Shown: piece by piece, positions 16,412 to 25,692 of the stretch
How positions within the stretch are numbered: position 1 is the first letter of the stretch
How the letters are laid out: each line of letters begins with the position of its first letter
DNA from: Flavobacterium sp.
GTDB lineage: Bacteria > Bacteroidota > Bacteroidia > Flavobacteriales > Flavobacteriaceae
Assembly: GCA_016714905.1 (NCBI GenBank)
Contig: JADKBW010000014.1
Coordinates: forward strand, 1 to 64,000
Direction: 5' to 3'
DNA length: 64,000 nt
Program-made: the position numbers and the translations under genes
Notes under the pieces: generated by a model
Told to the model about the DNA's origin: nothing
Databases searched by the model: none
What the model saw: only the letters and a program-made list of their open reading frames with translations

Positions 16412-17097
16412 AATTATGGTATTTGTTGCTTTTTATTGGTTTATTCGGTTGTGACAAAGACCAAACGATTCCTTTTTATGGCTATGGAAACCCGAAACAA
16501 ATCAATTATTTGGCGTTGGGTGATAGTTATACAATTGGTGAAAGTGTCTGCACGACTTGCCGATTTCCGGAGCAACTTAAAGCGAGTTTACAAGCCTCTT
16601 ATCCGAACAATTCTTTTCTTTTGCAAGTCATTGCTAAAACAGGTTGGACCACTACAAATTTATTATCTGAAATCAATTTAGTGAATCCTTCCACCAACTT
16701 CGACTTAGTGACGCTCTTAATCGGCGTCAACAATCAATACCAAAACAAACCGTTTTCGCTATACGAAACCGAATTTCCGCAATTAGTGACAAAAGCAATT
16801 GCTTTGGCAAAAGGCGATAAATCGAATGTGATTGTGGTTTCGATTCCTGACTATGCTTACACGCCGTTTGGGCAAGGCGCCATAAATATTTCGACTGCTA
16901 TTGATCAATACAACGCGTTTGCGCAAAATTATTGTGCGCAGAATGAAATTGCGTTTGTCAACATTACCGATATTACCCGACTGGGATTATCTCAGCCTGA
17001 ATTAGTGGCGAATGATGGTTTGCATCCTTCGGAATTAGCGTATTCCAAATTTGTGGAGCGGATAATTCCGAGTGCATTGACAGCAATCGGGAACTAA
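16408..17097 (+). CDS. SGNH/GDSL-family lipoprotein hydrolase
   Basis: 229 aa from the ATG at 16408, which overlaps the DUF3050 stop; an earlier start at 16378 would spoil the signal peptide. MKLWYLLLFIGLFGC is a lipoprotein signal with Cys15 as the lipidated residue. SGNH motifs: LGDSYTIGE (nucleophile Ser40), LIGVNNQ (block III Asn) and NDGLHPS (Asp203, His206). The enzyme would hydrolyse an ester of an acylated sugar or lipid at the cell envelope; the substrate cannot be told from sequence. Confidence 0.88.
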   Translation: MKLWYLLLFIGLFGCDKDQTIPFYGYGNPKQINYLALGDSYTIGESVCTTCRFPEQLKASLQASYPNNSFLLQVIAKTGWTTTNLLSEINLVNPSTNFDLVTLLIGVNNQYQNKPFSLYETEFPQLVTKAIALAKGDKSNVIVVSIPDYAYTPFGQGAINISTAIDQYNAFAQNYCAQNEIAFVNITDITRLGLSQPELVANDGLHPSELAYSKFVERIIPSALTAIGN

Positions 17098-17136
17098 AAA
17101 CTTTTTGAGATTCCTCAATTTATCGGTTCGCATTTT

Positions 17137-17144
17137 TATCTTTG
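17137..17144 (+). promoter_or_regulatory. Putative -7 box for AraC-type regulator
   Basis: TATCTTTG matches TAnnTTTG exactly, about 70 bp upstream of the ATG at 17215. Confidence 0.45.
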
Positions 17145-17214
17145 GTTGCTTATTTACTATTTGAATATAAAGTGATTGTATTATTTTTAGGCGAAATTTG
17201 ACCTTTTTAAACCA

Positions 17215-18099
17215 ATGAAAGCAAGGACAACCGACATTGATCTTAAACGAAAGGAATCAGAAATACCTGTGCATTCGCTGGAGTATGGTTCTACTCATGT
17301 CAATATCCTACCGCTAGACTACAACAATCCTTACGATTACAAAAGAGAGCACCGCCATACGTACTTTGAAATCATGTTAATCGCTCGTGGCGGAGGTAAT
17401 CAATTGATAGATTTTAATAATTATCCGGCATTAGATAACAGCTGTTATATCATTTCTCCGCAACAAGTACATTTAATGAACAGGAATGGTTCTTTGGGAA
17501 CTATCATTCAATTTACGGAGGAAAAAATCAATTCTCCTGAACTACGTGCTGCGCTGAAAGACCATTCTTTTGATGAAAAAGCGGCCGTTATTTTTGAGAA
17601 TCGCCAAGATTTATTGGATGGATGTCTTGTTTTGACCAACATGATCAAAGCGGCAATTTCTCGCGACACTAAAGAAAGTGCACTTTCCGTTACCCATTTA
17701 TTATGCGCTTTGGTGTCTCTGCTTCTCGAAAACCGCGTTCATGCTGAGCAGGTCGCCATCGATCAGCATAAAAAACTATTGCTCCATTTTTATCAACTGC
17801 TTGACGTTCATTACTGTGAAAACTTGAGCGTGAAAGGTTATGTTCAAAAACTAGCCACGACCGAAAAGAAGCTAGCGGTTGCAACTGCCAAATACGCTGG
17901 ATTAAGTCCATTGCAAGTTATTCACAACAGAATTCTCCTCGAAGCCAAACGAATTTTATTGTTTGAAGATTCGTCTCATAAGGAAATTTCATTTCGATTG
18001 GGATTTGATTCACCGTCGTCATTTTCATCCTTTATTAAGACAAAAACCGGATTTACTCCTTCCGAATTAAGTAAGTACTTGGTGGAAATTCATAAGTAA
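17215..18099 (+). CDS. AraC-family transcriptional regulator
   Basis: 294 aa. An N-terminal cupin-like sensor domain (EHRHTYFEIMLIARGGGNQL, then YIISPQQVHLMN) precedes a C-terminal AraC double helix-turn-helix (about 190-290) with KKLAVATAKYAGLSPLQVIH and SHKEISFRLGFDSPSSFSSF, then GFTPSELSKY. Cytoplasmic DNA-binding regulator; effector and targets unknown. It stands alone between an SGNH hydrolase and a T9SS cargo gene, each with its own upstream region, so its targets need not be adjacent. Confidence 0.9.
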   Translation: MKARTTDIDLKRKESEIPVHSLEYGSTHVNILPLDYNNPYDYKREHRHTYFEIMLIARGGGNQLIDFNNYPALDNSCYIISPQQVHLMNRNGSLGTIIQFTEEKINSPELRAALKDHSFDEKAAVIFENRQDLLDGCLVLTNMIKAAISRDTKESALSVTHLLCALVSLLLENRVHAEQVAIDQHKKLLLHFYQLLDVHYCENLSVKGYVQKLATTEKKLAVATAKYAGLSPLQVIHNRILLEAKRILLFEDSSHKEISFRLGFDSPSSFSSFIKTKTGFTPSELSKYLVEIHK

Positions 18100-18138
18100 T
18101 TGTCGGATTTTCCTAATTTCCATTTCCTACTGTTGATT

Positions 18139-18146
18139 TATCTTTG
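18139..18146 (+). promoter_or_regulatory. Putative -7 box for T9SS cargo gene
   Basis: TATCTTTG matches TAnnTTTG, 125 bp before the start at 18271, implying a leader of about 115 bases. Confidence 0.4.
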
Positions 18147-18270
18147 TTTTCAGCTTAGGGCAGGATCGAACTCCTATTACCCGACACTAAAAAAAAATAC
18201 AAGAAACCATATCGCATTGCTTGAACTTCAAAAAGTGCGATACTTTTACTAACTTAAAAAAAAGGAAATT

Positions 18271-19466
18271 ATGAAAAGAGTAGAACTATTTTTTGTCAGT
18301 CTTGTCTTCTTAACCTCATCAACCATTGTGGCGCAATGGGTTCAAAAACTTCTGGCACAACCGATTTTTTGACAGGAATTCACTTTCCTTCTGCAAACGT
18401 CGGCTTTATAGTTGGCATTGGAGGAACTATTTTGAAAACTACTGATGTAGGTGAAACTTGGAATACGGTATATTCCAACACAAACGCTTCTTTTAAGTCA
18501 GTGTATTTTATTAACGAATCTGTTGGATTTGCCGTTGGAAATAACATGTTAAAAACTATCGACGGGGGAAATAGCTGGGAACTCATCCAACCTTTCATTA
18601 CCGACATCAATAAAATTACATTTATCACCAATCAAATGGGATTCTTGATTACTTCGACTAGTCTTTATAAAACTGTCGATGGCGGAAATAACTGGGCTTT
18701 AAAGTCTTCTATGCCTTGCATGTCAATAAGTTTTCCTTCTACAAATGTGGGCTATGTTCATGGTGATAACAATTCCATTTTCAAGACCACTGATGGAGGA
18801 GAAACTTGGACACTTTCAACCCCGAACGCCAATCCAGGCAACATTTCCATTGTAAGCACTATGTTTTTTACAGCAGAAGATAAAGGTTTTTTTGGTGGTT
18901 ACTATTATGGCGCTTTTACAAAAACGTTAGATGGTGGAGCAGTGTGGAACTGCATCAATACCGATTGTCAATCTGATATTGGTGTTGGCATAAGATCCAT
19001 TTATTTCTCCTCAGCTACTATTGGATATGCCGTATGTCAATCTCAGAATAACATTCTAAAAACTGTTGATGGTGGTGAAACTTGGACTTCACAAAACATA
19101 GCTGAAGCAACACTAAATGATGTGTTTTTTAGCGATGAAAATATTGGATTTATCGTTGGAAGTAGTGGTGAAATATTTAAAACAGAAAATGGTGGAAATC
19201 TAGGTGTTATCGCAACTTCGCCAGACACTATCGCGATTTATCCCAACCCGACTGCTGATCAATTACGAATTGATGTTGATTCTAATTTGATGTTTCCTTT
19301 GCATTTTGAATTGAATAATATTCTAGGAGAAAATTTGATTGACGAAAGTTTATTTTCAAATTCAAATACAATTGAACTCTCCAATTTTTCAAAAGGCGTA
19401 TATGTATATCAGTTGCTTAACGCCAATGACGAGATTATCAAAATTGGAAAAATAATTAAAGAGTAA
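18271..19466 (+). pseudogene. Secreted YCF48/BNR-repeat protein with T9SS sorting domain, one frameshift
   Basis: Starts MKRVELFFVSLVFLTSSTIVAQ, a signal peptide, and reads AQWVQK before stopping. One added A in CAAAAACTTCT near 18345-18350 would join it to KTSGTTDFLTGIHFPSANVG. The body carries at least five repeats of the TxDGGETW type seen in YCF48-like and BNR propellers, with partner strands such as VGFIVGIGGTILKT. The last 80 residues form a T9SS type A sorting domain (IAIYPNPTADQLRIDV, then GVYVYQLLNANDEIIKIGK). About 398 aa when repaired. It would be secreted or attached to the surface through T9SS; the ligand is unknown. No sialidase catalytic residues are apparent. Confidence 0.78.
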
Positions 19467-19521
19467 AGTGAAGCCCTAAAACAGAGCTGATTTTACAAGG
19501 GAATGGCTTGACTTGAATATC

Positions 19522-19557
19522 CAATCCGTTTTACGAAAGTAGGACGGATTGTTTTTA
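19522..19557 (+). terminator. Intrinsic terminator after T9SS cargo gene
   Basis: CAATCCGT pairs with ACGGATTG and is followed by TTTTT. Its end touches the stop codon of the convergent ferredoxin gene. Confidence 0.65.
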
Positions 19558-19887
19558 TACTTCTGGTGCCAACGCAATCTCTAAACCGTCCAAATCTTCC
19601 GTGATGTGAATTTGGCAACCTAAGCGGCTATTTGGCTTGACATTAAAAGCCTCTGACAACATCGCTTCTTCGTCGTCATTGCGCTCAGTTTTCAAAACAT
19701 CATTGAGTATATAACATTGACAAGAAGCGCACATCGCCATGCCTCCGCAAATGCCGATAGTTCCTTCTGGCGCTAGTTCATACATCCGCACAAGTTCCAT
19801 GATATTTAGGTTCATGTCGGTTGGGGCTTGAACTTCGTGAGCTACGCCTTCTCTGTCGGTTATCGTTATGGAAATGTCTTGTGCCAT
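19555..19887 (-). CDS. Adrenodoxin-type [2Fe-2S] ferredoxin
   Basis: 110 aa, full length for the family. Cluster ligands fit Cys47, Cys53, Cys56 and Cys91 in ICGGMAMCASC and LGCQIH, the C-x5-C-x2-C...C pattern of vertebrate-type/Isc ferredoxins. Small soluble electron carrier. It begins one base after the stop codon of the upstream reductase gene (19889-20941), so the reductase probably supplies its electrons. The wider neighbourhood (NifU-like, Mrp) suggests a role in Fe-S cluster assembly. Confidence 0.92.
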   Translation of the reverse strand: MAQDISITITDREGVAHEVQAPTDMNLNIMELVRMYELAPEGTIGICGGMAMCASCQCYILNDVLKTERNDDEEAMLSEAFNVKPNSRLGCQIHITEDLDGLEIALAPEV

Positions 19888-19888
19888 G

Positions 19889-20941
19889 TTACTCTATCGA
19901 TTTTACTACCGCTTTTTCCGCTTCTTTTCTTGTCCCATCAAAACCATCAACTCCTGAAACTGTGGTGTATTTTAATACATATTTCTTGCCAGGATTGATT
20001 CTATTGTAAACACTTTGACACATTAAGGTAGCTTCGTGGAAACCGCACAAAATCAACTTTAGTTTTCCGGGATAAATATTGACATCACCAATGGCGTAGA
20101 TGCCGTCGATGTTGGTTTGGTAGTCTAAGGCATTATTGACTTTGATTGCGTTTTTCTCGATCTCCAATCCCCAATTGGCAATGGCGCCTAATTTGGGTGT
20201 CAATCCGAAAAGCGGAATGAAATAATCTGTTTCAAATATTTGTTGTACGCCTTCATTTTCAAGCGTAATGCTTTCTACATGGTTTTCACCTTGAATTGCC
20301 ACGACTTCTGCAGGTGTAATCAAATTGATTTTACCTAATTTTTTTAGTTCTTGTAATTTTTCTACCGAATCTAGCGCACCGCGAAATTCGTTTCTACGAT
20401 GCACCAAAGTTACTTCTGACGCCACATTAGAAAGAAAAATACTCCAATCTAAAGCAGAATCGCCACCGCCAGCTATGACTATACGCTTGTTGCGAAATAA
20501 TTCTGGATCTTTTACAAAGTACTCTACGCCCTTGTCCTCGAATTGCGCGATGTTGTCAATCAAAGGTTTTCTGGGTTCAAAAGTACCTAAGCCGCCCGCA
20601 ATAGCTACGGCTTTGGCATGGTGTTTTGTTCCTTTATTGGTCGTGACGATAAACGTACCATCCTCCAATTTATCTATGGTTTCTGCAGTTTCCGATAAAG
20701 TAAATCCCGGTTGAAACTGTTTGATTTGTTCCATCAAGTTAGTCACTAAGTCGCCTGCCAATACTTCTGGATAACCTGGAATATCAAAGATGGGTTTCTT
20801 AGGATATAATTCTGAGAGTTGCCCGCCAGGTTGTGGCAAAGCGTCGATGATATGGCATTTGAGCTTTAGCAATCCTGCTTCGAAGACTGCGAAAAGTCCG
20901 GTTGGTCCGGCGCCGATGATGAGTATATCTGTTTCAATCAT
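19889..20941 (-). CDS. Thioredoxin-reductase-like ferredoxin-NADP+ reductase
   Basis: 350 aa. N-terminal FAD-binding Rossmann motif IIGAGPTGLFAVFEAG, then PQPGGQLSELYP, a second nucleotide motif IAGGGDSALDW near 150-165 and a C-terminal YAIGDVNIYPG motif that contacts FAD. The CxxC pair of true thioredoxin reductases is absent, which marks the YumC-type ferredoxin/flavodoxin-NADP+ oxidoreductases. It would pass electrons between NADPH and the ferredoxin encoded immediately downstream. Confidence 0.9.
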   Translation of the reverse strand: MIETDILIIGAGPTGLFAVFEAGLLKLKCHIIDALPQPGGQLSELYPKKPIFDIPGYPEVLAGDLVTNLMEQIKQFQPGFTLSETAETIDKLEDGTFIVTTNKGTKHHAKAVAIAGGLGTFEPRKPLIDNIAQFEDKGVEYFVKDPELFRNKRIVIAGGGDSALDWSIFLSNVASEVTLVHRRNEFRGALDSVEKLQELKKLGKINLITPAEVVAIQGENHVESITLENEGVQQIFETDYFIPLFGLTPKLGAIANWGLEIEKNAIKVNNALDYQTNIDGIYAIGDVNIYPGKLKLILCGFHEATLMCQSVYNRINPGKKYVLKYTTVSGVDGFDGTRKEAEKAVVKSIE

Positions 20942-21044
20942 TCTTTTTGAGTTGCTGAGTTCCTGAGGCGCAAAGGTTAGAAAAGCAGCACTTTTAGGAA
21001 CTGATATTTATCATTTTTAGATGAAATTGTTATTGTATGCTGGA

Positions 21045-21108
21045 GTGCGTGAGGGATTGGAGCAAAGTACCGCGTACTGCGGAAAGCCCGACCCTTGTGG
21101 TCACGCCC
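21045..21108 (+). repeat. GC-rich hairpin repeat element, copy A
   Basis: Runs from TGCGTGAGGGATTGGAGCA through GTACCGCGTACTGCGGAAAG to GGTCACGCCC. GCGTGA pairs with TCACGC at the ends and GTACCGCGTAC is an internal palindrome. A diverged copy lies in the other orientation at 57492-57566, sharing GCGTGAG, GCAGCAAAGT, CCGCG, ACTGCGGAA, CGACCC and CACGCCC. It sits between the reductase and NifU-like genes and is much richer in G+C than either flank. Confidence 0.6.
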
Positions 21109-21113
21109 AATTA

Positions 21114-21353
21114 CTATGAAATATTTACTACCGTTTCTATTTGAGGCGCAAACTTCTTAATCGTAGTTTCTACGCCTGCTCGCAACGTCATTTGATTGAC
21201 ACTACAACTGATGCACGCTCCTTCGAGACGCACTTTGACGTGTTTGTCATCTTCGATAGAAATTAGGGTGATGTCGCCGCCGTCGGAATTGAGGAAAGGT
21301 CTGATTTCTTCGAGCGCTTTCTCTACGTTGATGGTTAATTCTTCTGTGGTCAT
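21114..21353 (-). CDS. NifU-like C-terminal domain protein (Nfu-type Fe-S carrier)
   Basis: 79 aa, the size of a stand-alone NifU C-terminal domain. FLNSDGGDITL and the cluster-binding pair Cys47/Cys50 in GACISCSVNQMTLRAGVE define the family. It would carry and deliver Fe-S clusters to apoproteins in the cytoplasm. It lies about 100 bp downstream of mrp on the same strand; this pairing with an ATP-dependent Fe-S carrier is common in Flavobacteriaceae. Confidence 0.93.
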   Translation of the reverse strand: MTTEELTINVEKALEEIRPFLNSDGGDITLISIEDDKHVKVRLEGACISCSVNQMTLRAGVETTIKKFAPQIETVVNIS

Positions 21354-21450
21354 GGTTTGGATTATTAGATTTGTTGGATTTTAAGATTGTAAGATTTTAG
21401 AGACTGTAAGAGAAAGTGTCTTATAGTCTTAAAATCTACTGTCTTACCAT

Positions 21451-22588
21451 CTATTTTTTTACTGCAGAACAACCTGCCATTGTTGTGATTTTAATTGCTT
21501 CGGTTGCAGGTAAGTTTTCGTTTCTTTTTACGACTTCCTCCACCACGTTTCTGGTAATTTCTTCGAAAACACCTTCGATAACGGAACCTGTTTGCATGGC
21601 TGCTGGCCGACCGTAATCGCCTGCTTCACGGATAGATTGCACGATGGGCACTTCTCCTAGGAATGGCACTTGCAAATCTGCTGCTAAGTTTTTGGCGCCT
21701 TCTTTTCCGAAGATATAATATTTGTTATTCGGCAGTTCTTCTGGAGTGAAATACGCCATGTTTTCGATAATTCCCAATACGGGAACATTGATGCTGTCTG
21801 ACAAAAACATTGACACTCCTTTTTTGGCATCGGCTAAGGCAACGGCTTGTGGTGTACTTACGACAACTGCTCCAGTGATGGGTAGTGATTGCATAATAGA
21901 TAAATGAATGTCGCCTGTTCCTGGTGGTAAATCGATTAACATAAAATCGAGTTCGCCCCAATCGGCATCAAAGATCATTTGATTAAGTGCTTTGGAAGCC
22001 ATGGGTCCACGCCAAATCACCGCTTGACTCGGTGCGGTGAAAAATCCGATGGATAAAATTTTGACTTCATAACTTTCGATGGGTTTCATTTTCGAGCGAC
22101 CATCGACGGTTATAGAAATTGGTTTCAGACTCCACGTCGAACATAATTGGCATCGATGGTCCGTAGATATCGGCATCTAACACGCCAACATTAAAACCCA
22201 TTTTGGCTAAAGTTACGGCTAAATTTGCTGTTACGGTTGATTTCCCAACGCCGCCTTTTCCGGAGGCAACCGCAATGATATTTTTGATTCCAGGAATGGC
22301 TTTCCCTTTAATCTCATTTGGATTTGACGCTTTTTCTGGCGCTTCCACTTTGATATTTACTTTTACGATAGCTTCCAGAGAAAATTGCTCATGGATGAGT
22401 TTTTTGATATCGTCTTCGGCTCTTTTTTTGATGTGCATGGCGGGCGTTGCAATGGTTAAATCGATGACTACTTCATTGCCAAAAACCACGATATTTTTTA
22501 CGGCACCACTTTCTACCATGCTCTTTCCTTCGCCCGCTATGGTGATGGTTTCAAGCGCTTTAAGAATTTCGTTTTTATCTAATTTCAT
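21451..22588 (-). pseudogene. mrp: Mrp/NBP35 P-loop Fe-S carrier ATPase, one frameshift
   Basis: The N-terminal part (MKLDKNEILKALETITIAGE onward) has a MIP18/DUF59-like domain and the deviant Walker A GKGGVGKST at 110-118, followed by GVLDADIYGPSMP. The frame breaks near 22110-22130, after MFDVES. The remainder (KPISITVDGRSKMKPIESYE, DFMLIDLPPGTGD, TPQAVALADAKKGV) continues in another frame to the stop at 21451. An extra base or two missing A residues would explain it. Repaired length is about 379 aa, normal for Mrp. The protein loads Fe-S clusters on target proteins using ATP. Such a conserved gene is unlikely to be dead, so a sequence error is favoured. Confidence 0.85.
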
Positions 22589-23434
22589 TTTGTGATAGCT
22601 CTGAACAGTTTATGTTTATTTAAACTGAATTTAGACAGATAACACAACAATTACAGCAATTTGATTATTTTTTTAGAGTGTAAAATGAGTGTAATTTTTG
22701 ATTAAAACAACACAAATTTGGGAAGTTTTGAAAGAAGCATTTCGATCTAACTGAAACTTGTTGAGGTCATATATCTGAAAAAGTTTTTAATTTGAATAGC
22801 CCACTACTTTTACAGTTTCATTGTACGAATACCTTGTTTAAAATTAACAACGTCCTTGTGTTCGTTAAAAGAGTCAGTTTCTTAACCTCTTGCAACGCCG
22901 CCATTCTTTCAAACACCTGATTTAATTTTGTCTGATTTGAGTTCCAAACAGAAGTAAGAATTGAAATGGACATTGGATTATTTCCATTTATCATTTAATG
23001 TTTCAAGTTATGGTTTTTGAAAAGAGAAAATTTTCATTCAACAACTGATGTTTTAAGAACCTCAAAGTACGCAACCCCAACAAAGAACTTTATCAATTTT
23101 ATAGATTTGAAAGTTAACCTCTTTGTTTTCCTATTAAAATAACATTGAGATTGTTTAATGACTATTTGTTGAACCTAGACTTCATATTGTTATTTTATTA
23201 TTTTATATTGAAACATATGTTAGGAAAAAGATCTTAATCAGACTAAAGGAAAATTTTAAAAGTCAACATCCTCTGTTATTAAAAAACATTTAAACAATGT
23301 TGCGAGTTCCAACAATTCCTTCACACTTCACGCCTCTTGGCAAACCAACCACGCCCTGAAAACCAAAACCAAACCAAACCTTTAATCTCACTGTTGTTTG
23401 CATTTTCCATTCCTATCTTTTATTTTAAGATAAA
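22589..23434. other. 846-bp AT-rich gap at the left edge of the accessory island
   Basis: Apart from one possible small gene (22818-22973, listed separately), no reading frame, tRNA, clear repeat or terminator was recognised. Composition drops sharply in G+C compared with mrp. It probably marks the left side of the region carrying the integrase. Confidence 0.5.
22818..22973 (-). CDS. Possible small protein of 51 aa
   Basis: Starts ATG at 22973, reads MSISILTSVWNSNQTKLNQV then FERMAALQEVKKLTLLTNTR and stops at 22818. The middle is amphipathic and helix-like. No similarity is recognised and no ribosome-binding site or promoter is evident. It could be a chance frame in AT-rich DNA. Confidence 0.22.
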   Translation of the reverse strand: MSISILTSVWNSNQTKLNQVFERMAALQEVKKLTLLTNTRTLLILNKVFVQ

Positions 23435-23923
23435 TTAAACTGAACATATCAGTTTCCAATCTGTTCCGTGGTTCTTGTCAGCACCAACTTTGAACTTAAC
23501 TTGTAATCTCCCTGCAGTAATAAGGTCTGCCACATAACTTGATGGGATAACATCACATTTAGGGTTTTTACAATTAAATGATTTTGCGATTTCATTTAGA
23601 TCCCAACACTCTAATTGCAAAGATGATTTCCCATCTTGAATATCAATTAGAACAATATTGTTTTTAACAACTAAACTGAACAAATACCCATTATAAAGAA
23701 CTTCGGCTTTACCTGATAGAAATGGTGTTGTAAAAGTAGCAACGCCACCTACTTTAATACCAACATTGTTTTTTAAGTTAGTAACTGAACCTCTCATTTT
23801 TCTGCCAGGCCCCAAACAAAAAGATTTTTTGGTAATTAATGATTCGTTAAAAACTGGTTTTGACTTTTTGAAAATTGTTGGATAAGTCATAAATCCTCCG
23901 TCGAAAATTGATTGTGCTTGCAT
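23435..23923 (-). CDS. Hypothetical protein, 162 aa
   Basis: Not recognised. No signal peptide or membrane helix. The sequence is soluble, with beta-rich stretches (VGIKVGGVATFTTPFLSGKA, LFSLVVKNNIVLIDIQDGKS) and three cysteines in the C-terminal half (LECWDL, FNCKNPKCDV), a possible metal site but not a known motif. A basic patch KKSFCLGPGRKMRGS lies near residue 35. It lies 26 bp downstream of another unknown gene on the same strand, so the two may be cotranscribed. Island context and AT-rich codons suggest acquired DNA. Confidence 0.6.
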   Translation of the reverse strand: MQAQSIFDGGFMTYPTIFKKSKPVFNESLITKKSFCLGPGRKMRGSVTNLKNNVGIKVGGVATFTTPFLSGKAEVLYNGYLFSLVVKNNIVLIDIQDGKSSLQLECWDLNEIAKSFNCKNPKCDVIPSSYVADLITAGRLQVKFKVGADKNHGTDWKLICSV

Positions 23924-23949
23924 AATTTCTGTTTTTTATTTGTTGTTAA

Positions 23950-24387
23950 TTAATCCTCTATACCTATTAAACTTAATTTTCTATCTCTAATTTCTCTATT
24001 GTATTCTGCAACATCCTCTAATATGAATTGACTGTATACATTGTATATTTCTGAATCATCAATCTCATATAATTTATGATCTAAATATTTTGTCATATAT
24101 TCAATGTATATTGGTGTCATTAATTCATCATTAACCTCATCATTTTCAACCACTAAATCATATTTATTAATCAGATAATCCAAATGATTTGTAATCAATA
24201 TTCCAAATAAACATTGCAAATCTCTCGTATAAGTTCTCCATTTTTCTCAAACTTTTCCTCATCATCTACCATTTCACTAATAAGACTCTCTGTGTAATGT
24301 TGAGTATGTGCATCAACACTCTACTAATTCATACTCTAAAGTACTTTTAATAATCTCTAATTCCTCTTTCGTTTTTGTTTTTCTCAT
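23950..24387 (-). pseudogene. Hypothetical acidic protein, two frame breaks
   Basis: Three adjoining frames read as one protein: MRKTKTKEELEIIKSTLEYE, then VDAHTQHYTESLISEMVDDE with IREICNVYL, then GILITNHLDYLINKYDLVVE to the stop at 23950. The breaks lie near 24315 and 24200-24215; the second fits one lost G in a GG run. Repaired length is about 145 aa, acidic and largely helical, with no recognised domain. The start at 24387 is the first ATG of the first frame. Function unknown; it lies directly upstream of another unknown gene. Confidence 0.45.
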
Positions 24388-24689
24388 AAGTTTTCTTTTT
24401 TGTAAATATGTTAATTTTTCTATTTATTCTCATTTAATGTTGTTTATTTCATTATTTCTTCTGCAAAAGTACAGTCAAAACAAAGGATATTCTAATAAAA
24501 GTTAAAGTAGTTACGATTGAGTAAATAATGAATTAATTGAGAATAAGTTACAGAATGCTACCAAAGATTTTATCCTTGTAACTATCTGATAATGGATTTT
24601 TTTTGAAAAGTTACAAATGTTAAAGTTTCCATTTGTATCATAATCAACTACTTAAAAAAAGTAATTTGAAAGTTTTACTCTTTGGTGTT
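24388..24689. other. 302-bp AT-rich intergenic stretch
   Basis: No gene, RNA, repeat or clear regulatory site was recognised here. Confidence 0.5.
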
Positions 24690-24947
24690 TTAAGGTAACT
24701 CAAAATTGAATAAATCAGCTGGGGAAATCTCTAAAGTTCTGATTATTTTGAATAGTGTACTGATAGTAGGATTTGTTTTTGTAGTTTCAATCCTTGCAAT
24801 TTGTGAAAGTGTTAATTCTGAACGATATGCTAATTCCTCTTGACTAATACCTTTTTCAGAGCGGATTTCTTTTAGTCGTTTGGCTAACAACCGCAATCCC
24901 TCCTCATCAAATGTAAATGTCCTTGATAAATTATCATTCCTTTTCAT
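24690..24947 (-). CDS. XRE-family helix-turn-helix regulator
   Basis: 85 aa, consisting almost only of an HTH_3 domain: LAKRLKEIRSEKGISQEELA, YRSELTLSQIARIETTKTNP, TISTLFKIIRTLEISPADLF. Cytoplasmic DNA-binding protein of the size of phage-repressor or toxin-antitoxin regulators. No toxin partner is recognised beside it. It may control genes of the island. Confidence 0.88.
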   Translation of the reverse strand: MKRNDNLSRTFTFDEEGLRLLAKRLKEIRSEKGISQEELAYRSELTLSQIARIETTKTNPTISTLFKIIRTLEISPADLFNFELP

Positions 24948-25182
24948 GTATCAAAAGGAAGATAATTAATATTGTTTTGTTATAGCATATTTGCTATAAT
25001 TTTATATTTTTGTAAAATAATTATCTTAAAATAAGATAGATTTTAATAATATACTTTAATAGTAATAAAATTGTTAATAAAATAAGTTCCCTTGCAATGT
25101 GATTGCATTGTTTAGGTTTAAATTTACAAATTGATTTTTTTAAGTCTTAAAACCAATTCTAAACTATAAATAATTAACAAAA

Positions 25183-25461
25183 ATGAAAAAACTTTTACTT
25201 TTAATAGGGTTTGCAACCCTTACAATGAATGCTCAAGTACCCTCTTATATTCCGACTGATGGTTTAGTTGGTTATTGGCCTTTTAGTGGTAACGCCACAA
25301 AAACAATTGAAGAAATAAAAATAGCGAGCCAAAATCTACTAAGAACCATGATTAGTTTTTTTTGTAAATGTAATAAAAACCTAAAAAAAATAATCAAGAT
25401 TTTTCTACAATGTCAGTTTCTCTTTTTAAAAGATAACAACAAAAAGCTACACGAGAGATAG
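25183..25461 (+). pseudogene. Truncated 5' end of a secreted LamG-type T9SS protein
   Basis: The first 38 residues (signal peptide MKKLLLLIGFATLTMNAQ, then PTDGLVGYWPFSGNA) match the start of flavobacterial secreted proteins with a concanavalin-like (LamG) domain, in which NDESGN-type sequence normally follows. After SGNA the frame runs on as unrelated lysine-rich sequence and ends at 92 aa without a LamG domain or sorting signal. This is a promoter-proximal fragment fused to foreign DNA. It probably makes no functional product. Confidence 0.6.
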
Positions 25462-25692
25462 GATTATAAACCGTTAAGTTTGGTAATTAAAAGCTTAAAC
25501 TCGAGTATTTTTTTGGAATAATTCAGAACGAATCTTATTAAGATGCTTCAGCCACAAAGAGACGTATATACACAATCATGTTCAATTCTAATTTTCGTTT
25601 TTCAATATACTTTTATATTGAAAAATAATCGAAACAAAGGAAAATTATAATCAAAAAATAAAGTCAAATGATGAGTACAAATATATATTTTT

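Noticed and set aside
18271..19466. Sialidase, from the BNR-like repeats
   Set aside because: No catalytic Arg triad or FRIP motif is visible; the TxDGGETW repeats are also found in many non-enzymatic propellers.
21916..22176. Independent start for the C-terminal half of Mrp
   Set aside because: The apparent first residues are out-of-frame readings of the N-terminal gene; one frame correction joins both halves.
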